The notes under the pieces were generated by a model, which saw only the letters and a list, made by a program, of their open reading frames with translations, did no database searches and was not told where the DNA came from. Shown here piece by piece: positions 45,024 through 54,125 of a DNA stretch of 64,000 nt; positions within the stretch are counted from its first letter, which is position 1; each line of letters opens with the position of its first letter. The stretch spans positions 62,001 to 126,000 of the forward strand of contig NZ_SIXF01000006.1 in assembly GCF_004310665.1 (NCBI RefSeq). The letters run 5' to 3'. Origin of the DNA: Pedobacter kyonggii. GTDB taxonomy: Bacteria; Bacteroidota; Bacteroidia; Sphingobacteriales; Sphingobacteriaceae. The translations under genes were made by a program, and so were the position numbers.

Positions 45024-46154
45024 CTATTTGCTGCCAAGGTAAAGTAAGCCTCCAAAACCCGGTTGATCACGATCATAACCTTCTGCGCCCATTTTTGATA
45101 TTACCTGCTGGGTAAAAGGCATTAAAAGCCCCTTTCTCCGTACATAATGGTTGTAAACCATTTGGTAGATGGGGATAAACCTACCCCTTCCCGTAACAGA
45201 TATCTGTTCCCAATCACTATATTTTCCGGTAATATCCTTCCATTTTTTAAACGGAACCTCGTTGCCGAGGTTATAGCTGGCAGTATATTCAAATCCTTTT
45301 AACAGCCGGCTATCAAGCGCACCATAAAGATCATCCCCTTGTTTCCATGCAATCTCGCAGATAGTGGCCATTGCCCCGATCCCTAATTGGGAATGCCCCT
45401 GGTCTCTACCGCTTTCCTGGATCTGTCCGGTTTCCCCATCTATATAATTGGCTATGGATCCGTTATCATTAGCATGGAGATAAAAATGTACAGCTTTATT
45501 ATACATTTTCTGATCATCAAAATAGATTGCGGCCGAGAGGTAGAATTTTGTCACTATGGGTCCCCAATTTCCATTTGTATAAGCAGGGCTTGCATAAAAC
45601 CGCTCACAGACTGGCAAAAAAATCCCTATTACCATTTGGGCTATCCGCTCAAGCTTTCCGGGGTCTGCCCTTTTAAAATCGTGTTTCAGAATTTCCAGGG
45701 AATTGATAATCTTGGTTCCTTCCAATCCGACCAATAATGGCGCATCGTTGGTAGGTGGAATGCGCTGAAGGGAATCTGCATAACCCAGCAATATTGCAAT
45801 GGCCTTTTCGGCATGTTTTTGATCGCGTGTAGCTATCCACATAAGACTGTTAAGATAAGCCGCGCTGAAATCTGCTTCCATCCGGCTCTTGGTATTCCCG
45901 AACTCCCCATCCCTGGATATTACCCTGAACGGCCCTTTCTTCTTATAGTCTGCGCTGGCCAGTGGATTATCCCTTAATAGCTCAAAAGATGCGTAACCGA
46001 CCGAACTTTTATCCTGGGCGGTCTGATGTATTCTTTGTAGATCTGAGCTTGAAAAGAGGATACCAGGATGTATGAATTTCTGCTGTGCTGATGAAATGGA
46101 ACTTAAAAAAAACAGAAAATAAACTATTAAATAAAGACACTGTATTTTTTTCAT
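45024..46154 (-). CDS. Alginate-lyase-superfamily (alpha/alpha barrel) polysaccharide lyase, paralogue 2
   Basis: A 376-residue secreted protein with a clear signal (MKKIQCLYLIVYFLFFLSSI, cleavage near SSAQQ). It shares its layout and motifs with 41479-42681: FIHPGILFSSSDLQRI, TNGNWGPIVTKFY, ESGRDQGHSQLGIGAM, GFEYTASYNLGNEVPF, VYNHYVRRKG and the ending GFGGLLYLGSK. The two are clearly paralogues but diverged, and one may be endo- and the other exo-acting, or they may prefer different decorations. It is the last gene of the run ECF sigma - GH43 - lyase, starting 14 bases after the GH43 stop. A PL38-like family is my best guess. Confidence 0.75.
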   Translation of the reverse strand: MKKIQCLYLIVYFLFFLSSISSAQQKFIHPGILFSSSDLQRIHQTAQDKSSVGYASFELLRDNPLASADYKKKGPFRVISRDGEFGNTKSRMEADFSAAYLNSLMWIATRDQKHAEKAIAILLGYADSLQRIPPTNDAPLLVGLEGTKIINSLEILKHDFKRADPGKLERIAQMVIGIFLPVCERFYASPAYTNGNWGPIVTKFYLSAAIYFDDQKMYNKAVHFYLHANDNGSIANYIDGETGQIQESGRDQGHSQLGIGAMATICEIAWKQGDDLYGALDSRLLKGFEYTASYNLGNEVPFKKWKDITGKYSDWEQISVTGRGRFIPIYQMVYNHYVRRKGLLMPFTQQVISKMGAEGYDRDQPGFGGLLYLGSK

Positions 46155-46168
46155 TGTTTGGGATTAAA

Positions 46169-47212
46169 TTATTTTATGAACGCTGTTTCTCCTGTTTTCA
46201 CATTGATACGCCATGGTTTAGGTTCGGGAAGCCTGAGTTTGCCATCGCCGATCTCCAGGGGCATCCAAAGGTATCGGGAATCCCATTGGGTGCGGGGTTT
46301 CCATTTGTCGGCCACAAAGATTACAGCAGTTGATTTTGTGCCTACAACCTTAAGCATAAAGGTAGACTGTGATCCATAGGTATTGGTTTCAGGTGGAGCA
46401 ATATCTTCGAATTCGGACCATGGTCCTGCCAGGGATTTAGCAGTTGCGTACTTATTGGGATTTGGGTTCCAACTGGTCAGTGCCGAACCAATCGCATAAT
46501 AAAGTCCATTATATTTTACCACCGCTCCGCCTTCCAGGGGTGCTTTAATGATACAGATATCTTTTTCAACATCCAGGTAATCCTCAGAAAGTTTCGCAAT
46601 ATGAAAGCCTTTAACCGGCCTGTCTTCAAAAATAAGATAAGCAGATCCGTCGTCATCTATAAACTGGCCTATATCACGGCTTTCCTGGCCTAAGGGGCGG
46701 AAAGTACGAATAAAGTTGAAAGGTCCTGTTGGAGAATCACCAATTGCCACACCTACCCGCGCATAGCTATAATTACCTTTCTGGCCCTTTACCTGCCCAT
46801 CGATATGCATATACATGATGTATTTTCTGGTTTTGATGTTATGGTAAACCTTTGGGCGTTCCAATACCCATTTTTTTCCAAGGCTGTCAGGATCGGTCAT
46901 TTTAAATACATCTCCCCTAAATTTCCAGTTCATCAGATCTTTTGATGAATAGCAGCTCACGTACCTATAATTAGAATCCAGTCCCTGACGGCGCTCTTCT
47001 CCATACCAATAATAGGTATCTTTCACTTTTGTAATCCCTCCCCCATGTGCCTGGATATGGTTTCCCTTATCATCTGGCCAAAGTTCTCTGGGAAGGATTG
47101 ATTTTCGCTGTTGTGCCATACCTGTTGCCGTGTATAACAATGCAAACAGGAAAATGGCAAATCTGAACAGACATTTGCCTTTATGGTTCATTCTCATTTT
47201 ATATAGTTTCAT
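46169..47212 (-). CDS. GH43 subfamily 24/34-like enzyme (exo-beta-1,3-galactanase type)
   Basis: About 347 residues from the ATG at 47212, 7 bases after the sigma factor stop; Mets at 47197 and 47191 are alternatives. The longer frame overlaps the sigma gene and is unlikely. A signal peptide (CLFRFAIFLFALLYTATGMAQ) precedes the propeller. Blade 1 reads IQAHGGGITKVKDTYYWYGE, which lacks the usual catalytic-base Asp of GH43. GH43_24 galactanases also lack it and use a Gln instead; GSQSTFML supplies a candidate Gln. The modulating Asp is in QFIDDDGSAYL and the acid Glu in PLEGGAVVKYNG. Family knowledge suggests release of galactose from beta-1,3-galactan backbones such as arabinogalactan. Its place between a sigma factor and a lyase gene is unusual. 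Confidence 0.8.
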   Translation of the reverse strand: MKLYKMRMNHKGKCLFRFAIFLFALLYTATGMAQQRKSILPRELWPDDKGNHIQAHGGGITKVKDTYYWYGEERRQGLDSNYRYVSCYSSKDLMNWKFRGDVFKMTDPDSLGKKWVLERPKVYHNIKTRKYIMYMHIDGQVKGQKGNYSYARVGVAIGDSPTGPFNFIRTFRPLGQESRDIGQFIDDDGSAYLIFEDRPVKGFHIAKLSEDYLDVEKDICIIKAPLEGGAVVKYNGLYYAIGSALTSWNPNPNKYATAKSLAGPWSEFEDIAPPETNTYGSQSTFMLKVVGTKSTAVIFVADKWKPRTQWDSRYLWMPLEIGDGKLRLPEPKPWRINVKTGETAFIK

Positions 47213-47219
47213 TTTTTTA

Positions 47220-47783
47220 CTAAGCTGCATAAACGGATGAAAGGTCTGAGACCTGCCGAAGCGTTTGTACCGCACGATAAACATGGTTTATTACTGACTG
47301 ATAACGGATCTTAAGAATATCGGCAATCTGTGGATAGCTAAGCTCATCATAAAAACGCATGGTGAGTATTTCCCGCTGTTTGGCAGGAAGCGAATTGAGT
47401 GCCGTTACCATCTGTTGCTTCATCAACGAATCTGATTCATTAGATACCATGATCTCCTCTGCCGAAAAGACTAAGCTTGGAGCGGGCATTAAGGTCAGCT
47501 TAGTTTCGCGGTGTTTGGTGAGACGGATGTGGTTAAGTACGATCGACCTGGCAGATCTATAAAAGTAGGCCTCCACATTCCTGATCGTTCCGATTTTTTC
47601 TCTGTTCTCCCAGAACTTAATAAAAAGGTCTTGTAAAAGATCATTTACCAGGTCATCATCATCTAACATCCTGGTGGTAAAAACGAAAAGTTTTGGATAA
47701 AGTTTTGCATGCAATTGTGCATAATCGCGCTCATTTCCCCTTAGTGTTCCTTCCCATAGTGCAATCAATTTCTCAGTCATCAT
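47220..47783 (-). CDS. ECF-type RNA polymerase sigma factor, no adjacent anti-sigma
   Basis: A 187-residue sigma-70 family protein. Region 2 (about 25-95) includes DLVNDLLQDLFIKFWENR and VEAYFYRSARSIVLNHI; region 4 (about 120-175) includes LNSLPAKQREILTMRFYDELSYPQIADILKIRYQ-type sequence. In Bacteroidetes such factors are usually paired with a FecR-like anti-sigma and a susC with an extra signalling domain. Neither is next to it here: downstream is the GH43 gene after 7 bases, and upstream is the HTCS gene 153 bases away. It heads an apparent operon with GH43 and a lyase. Its partner may be encoded elsewhere, or it may be controlled by transcription alone. Confidence 0.93.
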   Translation of the reverse strand: MMTEKLIALWEGTLRGNERDYAQLHAKLYPKLFVFTTRMLDDDDLVNDLLQDLFIKFWENREKIGTIRNVEAYFYRSARSIVLNHIRLTKHRETKLTLMPAPSLVFSAEEIMVSNESDSLMKQQMVTALNSLPAKQREILTMRFYDELSYPQIADILKIRYQSVINHVYRAVQTLRQVSDLSSVYAA

Positions 47784-47936
47784 AACATATCAATATTTGG
47801 TTGATACGAAGATGGTACGAGCTAAAAAAAATGATGGGTATAAATTCGTAAAATAGGAGTGTATTTTCGCCAAACCGCTTTAGCAATACCTAAAAAGCCA
47901 TTTTACCCTTAAAATCGGCAGTATGATGAAACATAT

Positions 47937-50900
47937 CTATTTCATTTTATACCTTTTATTGAAAGTCTTCCTGTGTTTTCTGATAAATTCTGAGGGGGTT
48001 GCTCCAAAAAGTTTTGAGAACTGTTTGCCGAAATATTTGGCATCATTAAATCCCGAACGGAAAGCTACCTCGGTTACATTATGGTCTGAGTTGATCATCA
48101 GCTCTGCAGCCTTCCTCAAACGGATGAAGCGGATGAAGGAATTCACCGATTGTCCTGAAATGCTTTTCACACGTTTATACAAATTGGAGTGGCTCATTCC
48201 TATCTCATCGGCAAGCGCCTTTATGCCAAAGTCGGAATCGGTAAGGTGATTTTCAACAACCAGGATACAGGTATCCAAAAATTTCTTGTACTCTTCAGAT
48301 ACCACCACAGCATTACTTTTAAGGGTAATTTCGTTATAGAAATAGTTTTGGAGATTATTCCTGTTACGCAGTAGATTGGCTACCCTGGCAATGAGGTATT
48401 CGCGTTCGAAGGGTTTGTTAATATAGTCATCAGCACCACCATGTACACTTTTCAGCTTCACTTCCTGAGATGAACTTGCCGTTAATAGAATGACGGGGAT
48501 ATAGGAAAGCGTAGGATTGGATTTGATCATCTGACAGAATTCTATCCCATCTATCCCTTGCATTTTGAAATCTGTAATGATGAGGTCTGGAAGTTTTTCC
48601 GCAGCGAGCTGAAGTCCCTGTTCGCCATTTTCTGCCTGGTAAACAGTATAAATGCCAGAGAAAAGACTGGAAATATACTGGCGGATATCCCTTTCGTCAT
48701 CAACAACCAGAATAGACTGTCTATCGCTAACCAGGTTTACATCCAGACTGATATTATTTTGCGCTGCAGATTCAGGAAGTGCAGCAGCATACATTTCATT
48801 AAAAAGCGCTTCTGAGCCTTCCTGTTCTTCTTCAATGATCTGCCCAACAAGATGTTCTTTTCCTTTTAGGAGACAGATATTGAATACACATCCACCTTCG
48901 GCCCTATTTTTATAAGAAATATGGCCAGAATGTGCTTCCATAAACTGTCTTGCCAGATAGAGCCCGATCCCAAAGCCAGCTTTATGGTTCCCGTCTTTTC
49001 TTTCTGCCTGATAAAAACGGTCAAAAATCTTTTCCCCTGCGGTATCAGGAATGCCGGGACCAGAATCCTGGACGGTGATCAAAAGACTTTGATCCTCTTC
49101 GGTTAAGCTTACCACTATTTCTCCTCCTTTTGGCGTATATTTCAGGGCATTGGAAATCAGGTTAAACAGCACAATTTCGATCTTTATCCTATCGGCATAA
49201 GCTTCCTTATCAACAGCAGTGCTTTCAAACCTATAATCGATCTCCTTGGCTGAGGCCTGTTGAACAAAGCAATAAAAAACTTCTCTGGATAGCTTTTCAA
49301 GATCAAGTTTAGCCGCTTTAATGTGCTCAAAACCTTCTTCTGCTTTTCTAAAGAGCAACAGCTGATCTACCAGCGACAGCATCCTTTTGGCATTTCGCTG
49401 GATCATGCTGAGCTCCGCATTTTCCTTGCCTTCAACGCTACTGTTTTTGATCAGATCATTAATTGGATTAATAATCAGGGAAAGTGGAGAACGGAACTCA
49501 TGAGATATATTGGTAAAGAACGACATGCGCTTCTCGGCAAGTGCTTTTTCCTGCTCATTGATGAGCCTCTCTTTGTCATGCGCCAAACGTTCCATATTAT
49601 GCAGGGCTACCTGCGTATCATATTCAGCTTTTTTCCTTTGGGATTCAAGGTTTACAATCTGAACTTCATATTTTAAACGGGTCTGTGCCGACCGATATCT
49701 AAGATATACATAGATAACTGAAGAGACAATGGCGATATATCCCAGGTAGGCCCACCAAGTTCTGTACCATGGCGGAAGAATTCTGATCTTCAGGGTAATT
49801 TCATTGCGTCCCCACATCCCCTCCGTATTTGTACTCTTTACCCGAAATATATAACTTCCTTCAGAAATATGCGTATAGGTTGCTTTTCTGTCCTTTCCCG
49901 AATTTGTCCACCCCCTGTCCCAGCCATCCATAAAATATTTATAGAAAATCTTCTCTGGGGATGAAAATTCGAGTGCAGTAAACGAAAAGGTAAATACAGC
50001 CTGATCATAAGGCACCTCTATTTCCCTGATGGCAATCTTATCTTCATCCACAATCAGTTTCAGGTTTTCTTCCAGCGGCGTATTATTAATGGTTATTCCG
50101 GTAAGAAACAGGCTCGGCATCTGGCTGTGTGGAATAATTTCCCGTGGATCGAAAAGACTAAACCCTTTTATGCCCCCGAAAACGATTTCCCCCGTACCAA
50201 GTTTGATTCCCGCATTGATCTGGAACTGGTTGCTCTGCAGGCCGTCACTCTGATAAAAACTTCTGAAGGTACGTTGATCAAAGTTATAGCACGATACTCC
50301 GAAATAGGTACTCATCCAGAGATTTCCCTGGTTATCAGGGATCAGGCTCAGTACTGAATTATTACAAAGGCCGTTGGCAGTGGTTAACCTCGATACCACC
50401 TTTCTTTTAAAAGGATCAAAAATGATGAGTCCACCACCTTCAGTCCCTATCCAGAGCAGTCCTTTTTTATCTTCAAATATCACCCGAACGGTGTAGCCAA
50501 GATTATAAAACCTGTGTTTTTTTCCTTTTTTATCAACCTGGATCAACTGATCAAGATTGCCTGCCCAAATTTGGCCATCCCCGGCCTGCATCATTGTAAA
50601 CAGATCACCCAGTTTCTGATCGAAAAGTTCAAACTTATCCAAACCGCGGTTAAAGCGATAAAGCCCTCCAAGAAGGCTTCCCCGCCTAAGGGTTCCCGCC
50701 CAGATATCATGGTCCTGATCCTCAAATACCGTAAAAGCGACCTTGCTTTCAACCCCAGTCTGCGGATCTACGATTTTATACCTGGTAAATTTCCTTGTCT
50801 TTGGATCGAAACGGTTGGCACCTTCCGTAAAGGTTCCGATCCAGATATCCCCATGACTGTCGGAAACCATTGATGAAATAAAATTACTGGATATCGTGTT

Positions 50901-52082
50901 AGGGTCTGCAGCATGCTTATAATTGGTGAATTGGTTTAACTTCCTATCCCAGATGCTAAGCCCGGTACCATCGGTGCCGATATAAAGTTTTCCATCTTTT
51001 GGAGCTAAAAACGCTGATATTGAGTTTCCGGGAATAGAATTTCCCTGTGGATTGTGCGCCCAGGTCTGGAATATTTTTTTTACCGGATCAAGAATGGTTA
51101 CTCCGCCTGAATAGGTTCCGATCCATTTTCTATCGTTTTTATCGATAAATATGGAGTAGATCTGTTCACCAGTCAGACCGTTATTGATTTCATTACCCAA
51201 CAGCTGCACGCCTCCACTTGCCGGATCATAACGGAACACGCCATCTCCATTTGTTCCCAGATAAAGAATATTATGGCTGTCAGGGGCGATAGCAAGAATT
51301 GACTTCCCTTCGATTCCACTGCCGGTAATGGCCGTATTTTTCCTTCTGACTGGGTCATAGTGATACAGACCGTTATAGGTGCCAATATACACCTGTCCGC
51401 CACTTACCCCCAAAGAGAGCGCAAGAACAACATCAGCGCTAGCCAGTACCAGTGCCCGCACTTTTGGTTCAAAATAATAAAGTCCGAGATTTTGTACAAA
51501 CACCCACTCTTTTCCCTTATCATCCAGCCTGACGGATTGCACACCATAGGAAAAAGTGCGCCTACCATTTATCAAAAGGGGAATCTGCTCGCCTACAGTC
51601 TTCCCTTTGCCGAACCTCAACAGCCCAATTCCTTCGGTCGCGACGAGCATGGTATTGTTTATACCAGGTACAAGATCTCTGATTACTTTTGTAATCGGCA
51701 AATCTGTCCCTTTTATAGGGTCATGCCATGAGCCTTCGGTAAAGATGCCTTTTTTATCATTATAGATGCTTAAGCCTTGCCTGGTCCCGATCCATATGTT
51801 ATTATCTGTATCACTGTTAATTGCATGTATAATATTATGAATAAGGGAAGTTTTATTACCGATTTCATTCCTGAACACCTTGAAACCATATCCATCATAA
51901 CGGTTGAGGCCATCCCTGCTACCAAACCAGAAAAATCCTTTTCTGTCCTGATAAACACAGCGGATATAATTATTGGACAGCCCATCTTCTATTTCCAGAT
52001 GGCGTACACTGAGCGAATCTCGCTGTGAGGCGACACACAGACCGGCATATAGGAAAAGAAAGATCAGCAATATTCTTCGCAC
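47937..52082 (-). CDS. Hybrid two-component system regulator (HTCS) of the second locus
   Basis: A 1381-residue one-piece sensor-regulator of the same design as 11183-15325. It has a signal peptide (MRRILLIFLFLYAGLCVAS), about 14 propeller repeats (such as NNIWIGTRQGLSIY and GLLWIGTEGGGLIIF), a Y_Y_Y domain (FKY-less, about 735-800), a membrane segment near WWAYLGYIAIVSSVIYVYL and a coiled linker. His861 lies in NISHEFRSPL; an HATPase with AGFGIGLYLARQF, receiver Asp1171 in LIITDFKMQGIDG and a C-terminal AraC HTH (FGIKALADEIGMSHSNLYK) follow. It is downstream of the susCD pair and beyond its terminator, which suggests its own promoter. It most likely activates the susCD genes and perhaps the enzyme genes around them. 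Confidence 0.95.
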   Translation of the reverse strand: MRRILLIFLFLYAGLCVASQRDSLSVRHLEIEDGLSNNYIRCVYQDRKGFFWFGSRDGLNRYDGYGFKVFRNEIGNKTSLIHNIIHAINSDTDNNIWIGTRQGLSIYNDKKGIFTEGSWHDPIKGTDLPITKVIRDLVPGINNTMLVATEGIGLLRFGKGKTVGEQIPLLINGRRTFSYGVQSVRLDDKGKEWVFVQNLGLYYFEPKVRALVLASADVVLALSLGVSGGQVYIGTYNGLYHYDPVRRKNTAITGSGIEGKSILAIAPDSHNILYLGTNGDGVFRYDPASGGVQLLGNEINNGLTGEQIYSIFIDKNDRKWIGTYSGGVTILDPVKKIFQTWAHNPQGNSIPGNSISAFLAPKDGKLYIGTDGTGLSIWDRKLNQFTNYKHAADPNTISSNFISSMVSDSHGDIWIGTFTEGANRFDPKTRKFTRYKIVDPQTGVESKVAFTVFEDQDHDIWAGTLRRGSLLGGLYRFNRGLDKFELFDQKLGDLFTMMQAGDGQIWAGNLDQLIQVDKKGKKHRFYNLGYTVRVIFEDKKGLLWIGTEGGGLIIFDPFKRKVVSRLTTANGLCNNSVLSLIPDNQGNLWMSTYFGVSCYNFDQRTFRSFYQSDGLQSNQFQINAGIKLGTGEIVFGGIKGFSLFDPREIIPHSQMPSLFLTGITINNTPLEENLKLIVDEDKIAIREIEVPYDQAVFTFSFTALEFSSPEKIFYKYFMDGWDRGWTNSGKDRKATYTHISEGSYIFRVKSTNTEGMWGRNEITLKIRILPPWYRTWWAYLGYIAIVSSVIYVYLRYRSAQTRLKYEVQIVNLESQRKKAEYDTQVALHNMERLAHDKERLINEQEKALAEKRMSFFTNISHEFRSPLSLIINPINDLIKNSSVEGKENAELSMIQRNAKRMLSLVDQLLLFRKAEEGFEHIKAAKLDLEKLSREVFYCFVQQASAKEIDYRFESTAVDKEAYADRIKIEIVLFNLISNALKYTPKGGEIVVSLTEEDQSLLITVQDSGPGIPDTAGEKIFDRFYQAERKDGNHKAGFGIGLYLARQFMEAHSGHISYKNRAEGGCVFNICLLKGKEHLVGQIIEEEQEGSEALFNEMYAAALPESAAQNNISLDVNLVSDRQSILVVDDERDIRQYISSLFSGIYTVYQAENGEQGLQLAAEKLPDLIITDFKMQGIDGIEFCQMIKSNPTLSYIPVILLTASSSQEVKLKSVHGGADDYINKPFEREYLIARVANLLRNRNNLQNYFYNEITLKSNAVVVSEEYKKFLDTCILVVENHLTDSDFGIKALADEIGMSHSNLYKRVKSISGQSVNSFIRFIRLRKAAELMINSDHNVTEVAFRSGFNDAKYFGKQFSKLFGATPSEFIRKHRKTFNKRYKMK

Positions 52083-52255
52083 AGTTTTGCAATTGTTGGT
52101 TACTAAAATAATGAAACATTATTACAATAGGGACATATTTGAGCTTAATTCATACGCTGTCGCCAAAAACTAAATGGCTAGCTATAGCCAGGTTGAATAA
52201 GCTATTGGTATATTGATAAAATCCAGCCTTTTCTCAAAAATTTTAAAGCATAAAA

Positions 52256-52281
52256 ACCCAGCCACCATTCGGCAACTGGGT
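52256..52281 (-). terminator. Rho-independent terminator after susD
   Basis: On the minus strand ACCCAGTTGCC, loop GAAT, GGTGGCTGGGT form an 11-bp stem including three G-U pairs, followed by a T5 run (plus-strand A 52252-52256). It lies 26 bases past the susD stop and separates it from the HTCS gene. Confidence 0.85.
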
Positions 52282-52306
52282 AGATAAAGAACTAAAATCT
52301 AAAAAA

Positions 52307-54115
52307 TTACCATCCTGGATTCTGGATCAGGGCTGGATTTAAGGTTAACTGCTGTGTAGGAATGGGATATAAATAATTCCGTTCGGAAAAAGTACGGGCT
52401 GTATTGTCTAAAATCAAATTTCCATTGGCGTCTTTAGCGTTTGTTGGCACAGTTGCTAACTGGTTTGGCCCTAACTGAGCCTGCGTTCCGGTAAATCTAA
52501 TGGAAACTGGCCATGGACTAACAAATCCAGCAGCATTTCCATAAGCTGATCCACCAACATTGGTTACCAGATCGGTTCCTGCACTATGCCATCTCTTGAT
52601 ATCATCAAACCTGAAGTTCTCGTAATAAAGCTCGGTAAAACGTTCTCTTCTGATTTCGGTGCGAAAATCAAGCCCATTCGTAGCCACAAACGCGTTCGAA
52701 AGTTTAGGCATTGTCTTGTTGGCGCGCAGGCGTACAAGATTTAGAGATTTATCCAGATCGGCATCCCCAATGGTCCCGTTTCTTTCGTATACTGCTTCGG
52801 CATAGTTCAATAAAACCTCAGCATACCTGATTACAGGATAATCTTCAGATTCTTTCGTATCTGGCACATTGCGTTCAGAAACCCATTTTTGGTTTACATA
52901 GCCGCCTATCTGAACAACCTTACCTGTAGAATTGGCATTATCGGCAGCATCGTTCAACCAGGTAATCCTAAAGTTGGCGTTACCATACCAATAATAACCG
53001 TTTAATACCCTTATGGTATACTTTAACCTATTATCTCTGTTGACAAACTGCGAACCATAAGTTTGAAACCCTTGGAAAAGAGGAGATTTTTCGATAGGTA
53101 ATCCATCCTGGCAAAGAAAAGCATTTACAAATTTCTGTTGGGGGCCAATCTGCGTTCCCTGCCTGCTGATGTTCGTATTAATCGTTTTTATCACATCATC
53201 GTATCGATAAGAAAGGATATATTCATGGTTTGCCGACTTATTTACTCCAGCCGGATTGGATTTTGGATTTTCGAGGATAAACAGGTATTTCTGTGCTGAA
53301 TCTCCCAGAACGGTACTATTTCCGCCTAATGCATTAGATGCTGCTGTGCCGAACAATGCAAACTGGTTACTTAAAATTACCGCATTGGAGGCAGCTGCCG
53401 ATTTATCAAGGAGGTTGTTAAACCTGGTGGCATCACCATTCCTAAATTTAAGCCAGGTTCCTTCATAAAGTGCAACACGGCCTAAAAAAGCCTGTGCAGC
53501 AGTCTTGCTTACCCGTCCGAAATCGGTCGAGGTTGAAGTAATTGATACCGGAAGATCAGGGATGGCTGCCTCCAGATCAGCAATAATTTGATCTGCTATT
53601 GCTTCTCTAGCCGCCCTTGCACCATAAAGTTCTGGCGATTCCAGATCCAAAGTTTTTGTAATAAGCGGAACGCCGCCATACAGCTGTAGCAAGTCGAAAT
53701 AGGCGTATGCCCTAAAAAATTTTGCCTCCGCAACATATTGCGCTATACTCGCTTTATCTGCAAAAGCTGCCGCTTTTTCAAGCAAAAAATTGCAGGCCCT
53801 GATCCGGGTATAATTGCTATTCCAATTTCCATCCGTAACAGGAACGGTGTTAGTACCTGAGCCAAAGGCACCACCGCCACCAAATACATCGGCCCTGCCA
53901 TCATAATGCGGGTTATCGGCAAAGGAATTATTAAAGTTTCTCAGATAGCCATAATATTGGTTGGCAAAAGTTTTAAAATCATTTGCATTCTTAAAATATG
54001 CAACCTCTGAAAGTTGATCCAGAGGAAGGAGATCCAATGATTTTTTACATCCCGATGCAGCCATCAGGAAAATCATCGCCAGGGAGAATACTGTTTTATA
54101 TGTTATATTTTTCAT
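52307..54115 (-). CDS. SusD-like glycan-binding lipoprotein of the second locus
   Basis: About 602 residues from the ATG at 54115 (MKNITYKTVFSLAMIFLMAASGCKK), with lipobox AASGC. The Met at 54148 would overlap the susC stop and spoil the signal. SusD blocks: VAEAKFFRAYAYFDLLQLYGG, LVRLRANKTMPKLS, RRERFTELYYENFRFDDIKRW and the ending LTLNPALIQNPGW. It lies 10 bases after susC and is followed by a strong terminator. No DUF-type surface binding protein gene follows, unlike the xylan operon, so this SusC/D unit is a simple pair. Confidence 0.95.
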   Translation of the reverse strand: MKNITYKTVFSLAMIFLMAASGCKKSLDLLPLDQLSEVAYFKNANDFKTFANQYYGYLRNFNNSFADNPHYDGRADVFGGGGAFGSGTNTVPVTDGNWNSNYTRIRACNFLLEKAAAFADKASIAQYVAEAKFFRAYAYFDLLQLYGGVPLITKTLDLESPELYGARAAREAIADQIIADLEAAIPDLPVSITSTSTDFGRVSKTAAQAFLGRVALYEGTWLKFRNGDATRFNNLLDKSAAASNAVILSNQFALFGTAASNALGGNSTVLGDSAQKYLFILENPKSNPAGVNKSANHEYILSYRYDDVIKTINTNISRQGTQIGPQQKFVNAFLCQDGLPIEKSPLFQGFQTYGSQFVNRDNRLKYTIRVLNGYYWYGNANFRITWLNDAADNANSTGKVVQIGGYVNQKWVSERNVPDTKESEDYPVIRYAEVLLNYAEAVYERNGTIGDADLDKSLNLVRLRANKTMPKLSNAFVATNGLDFRTEIRRERFTELYYENFRFDDIKRWHSAGTDLVTNVGGSAYGNAAGFVSPWPVSIRFTGTQAQLGPNQLATVPTNAKDANGNLILDNTARTFSERNYLYPIPTQQLTLNPALIQNPGW

Positions 54116-54125
54116 GACCTTTTTA

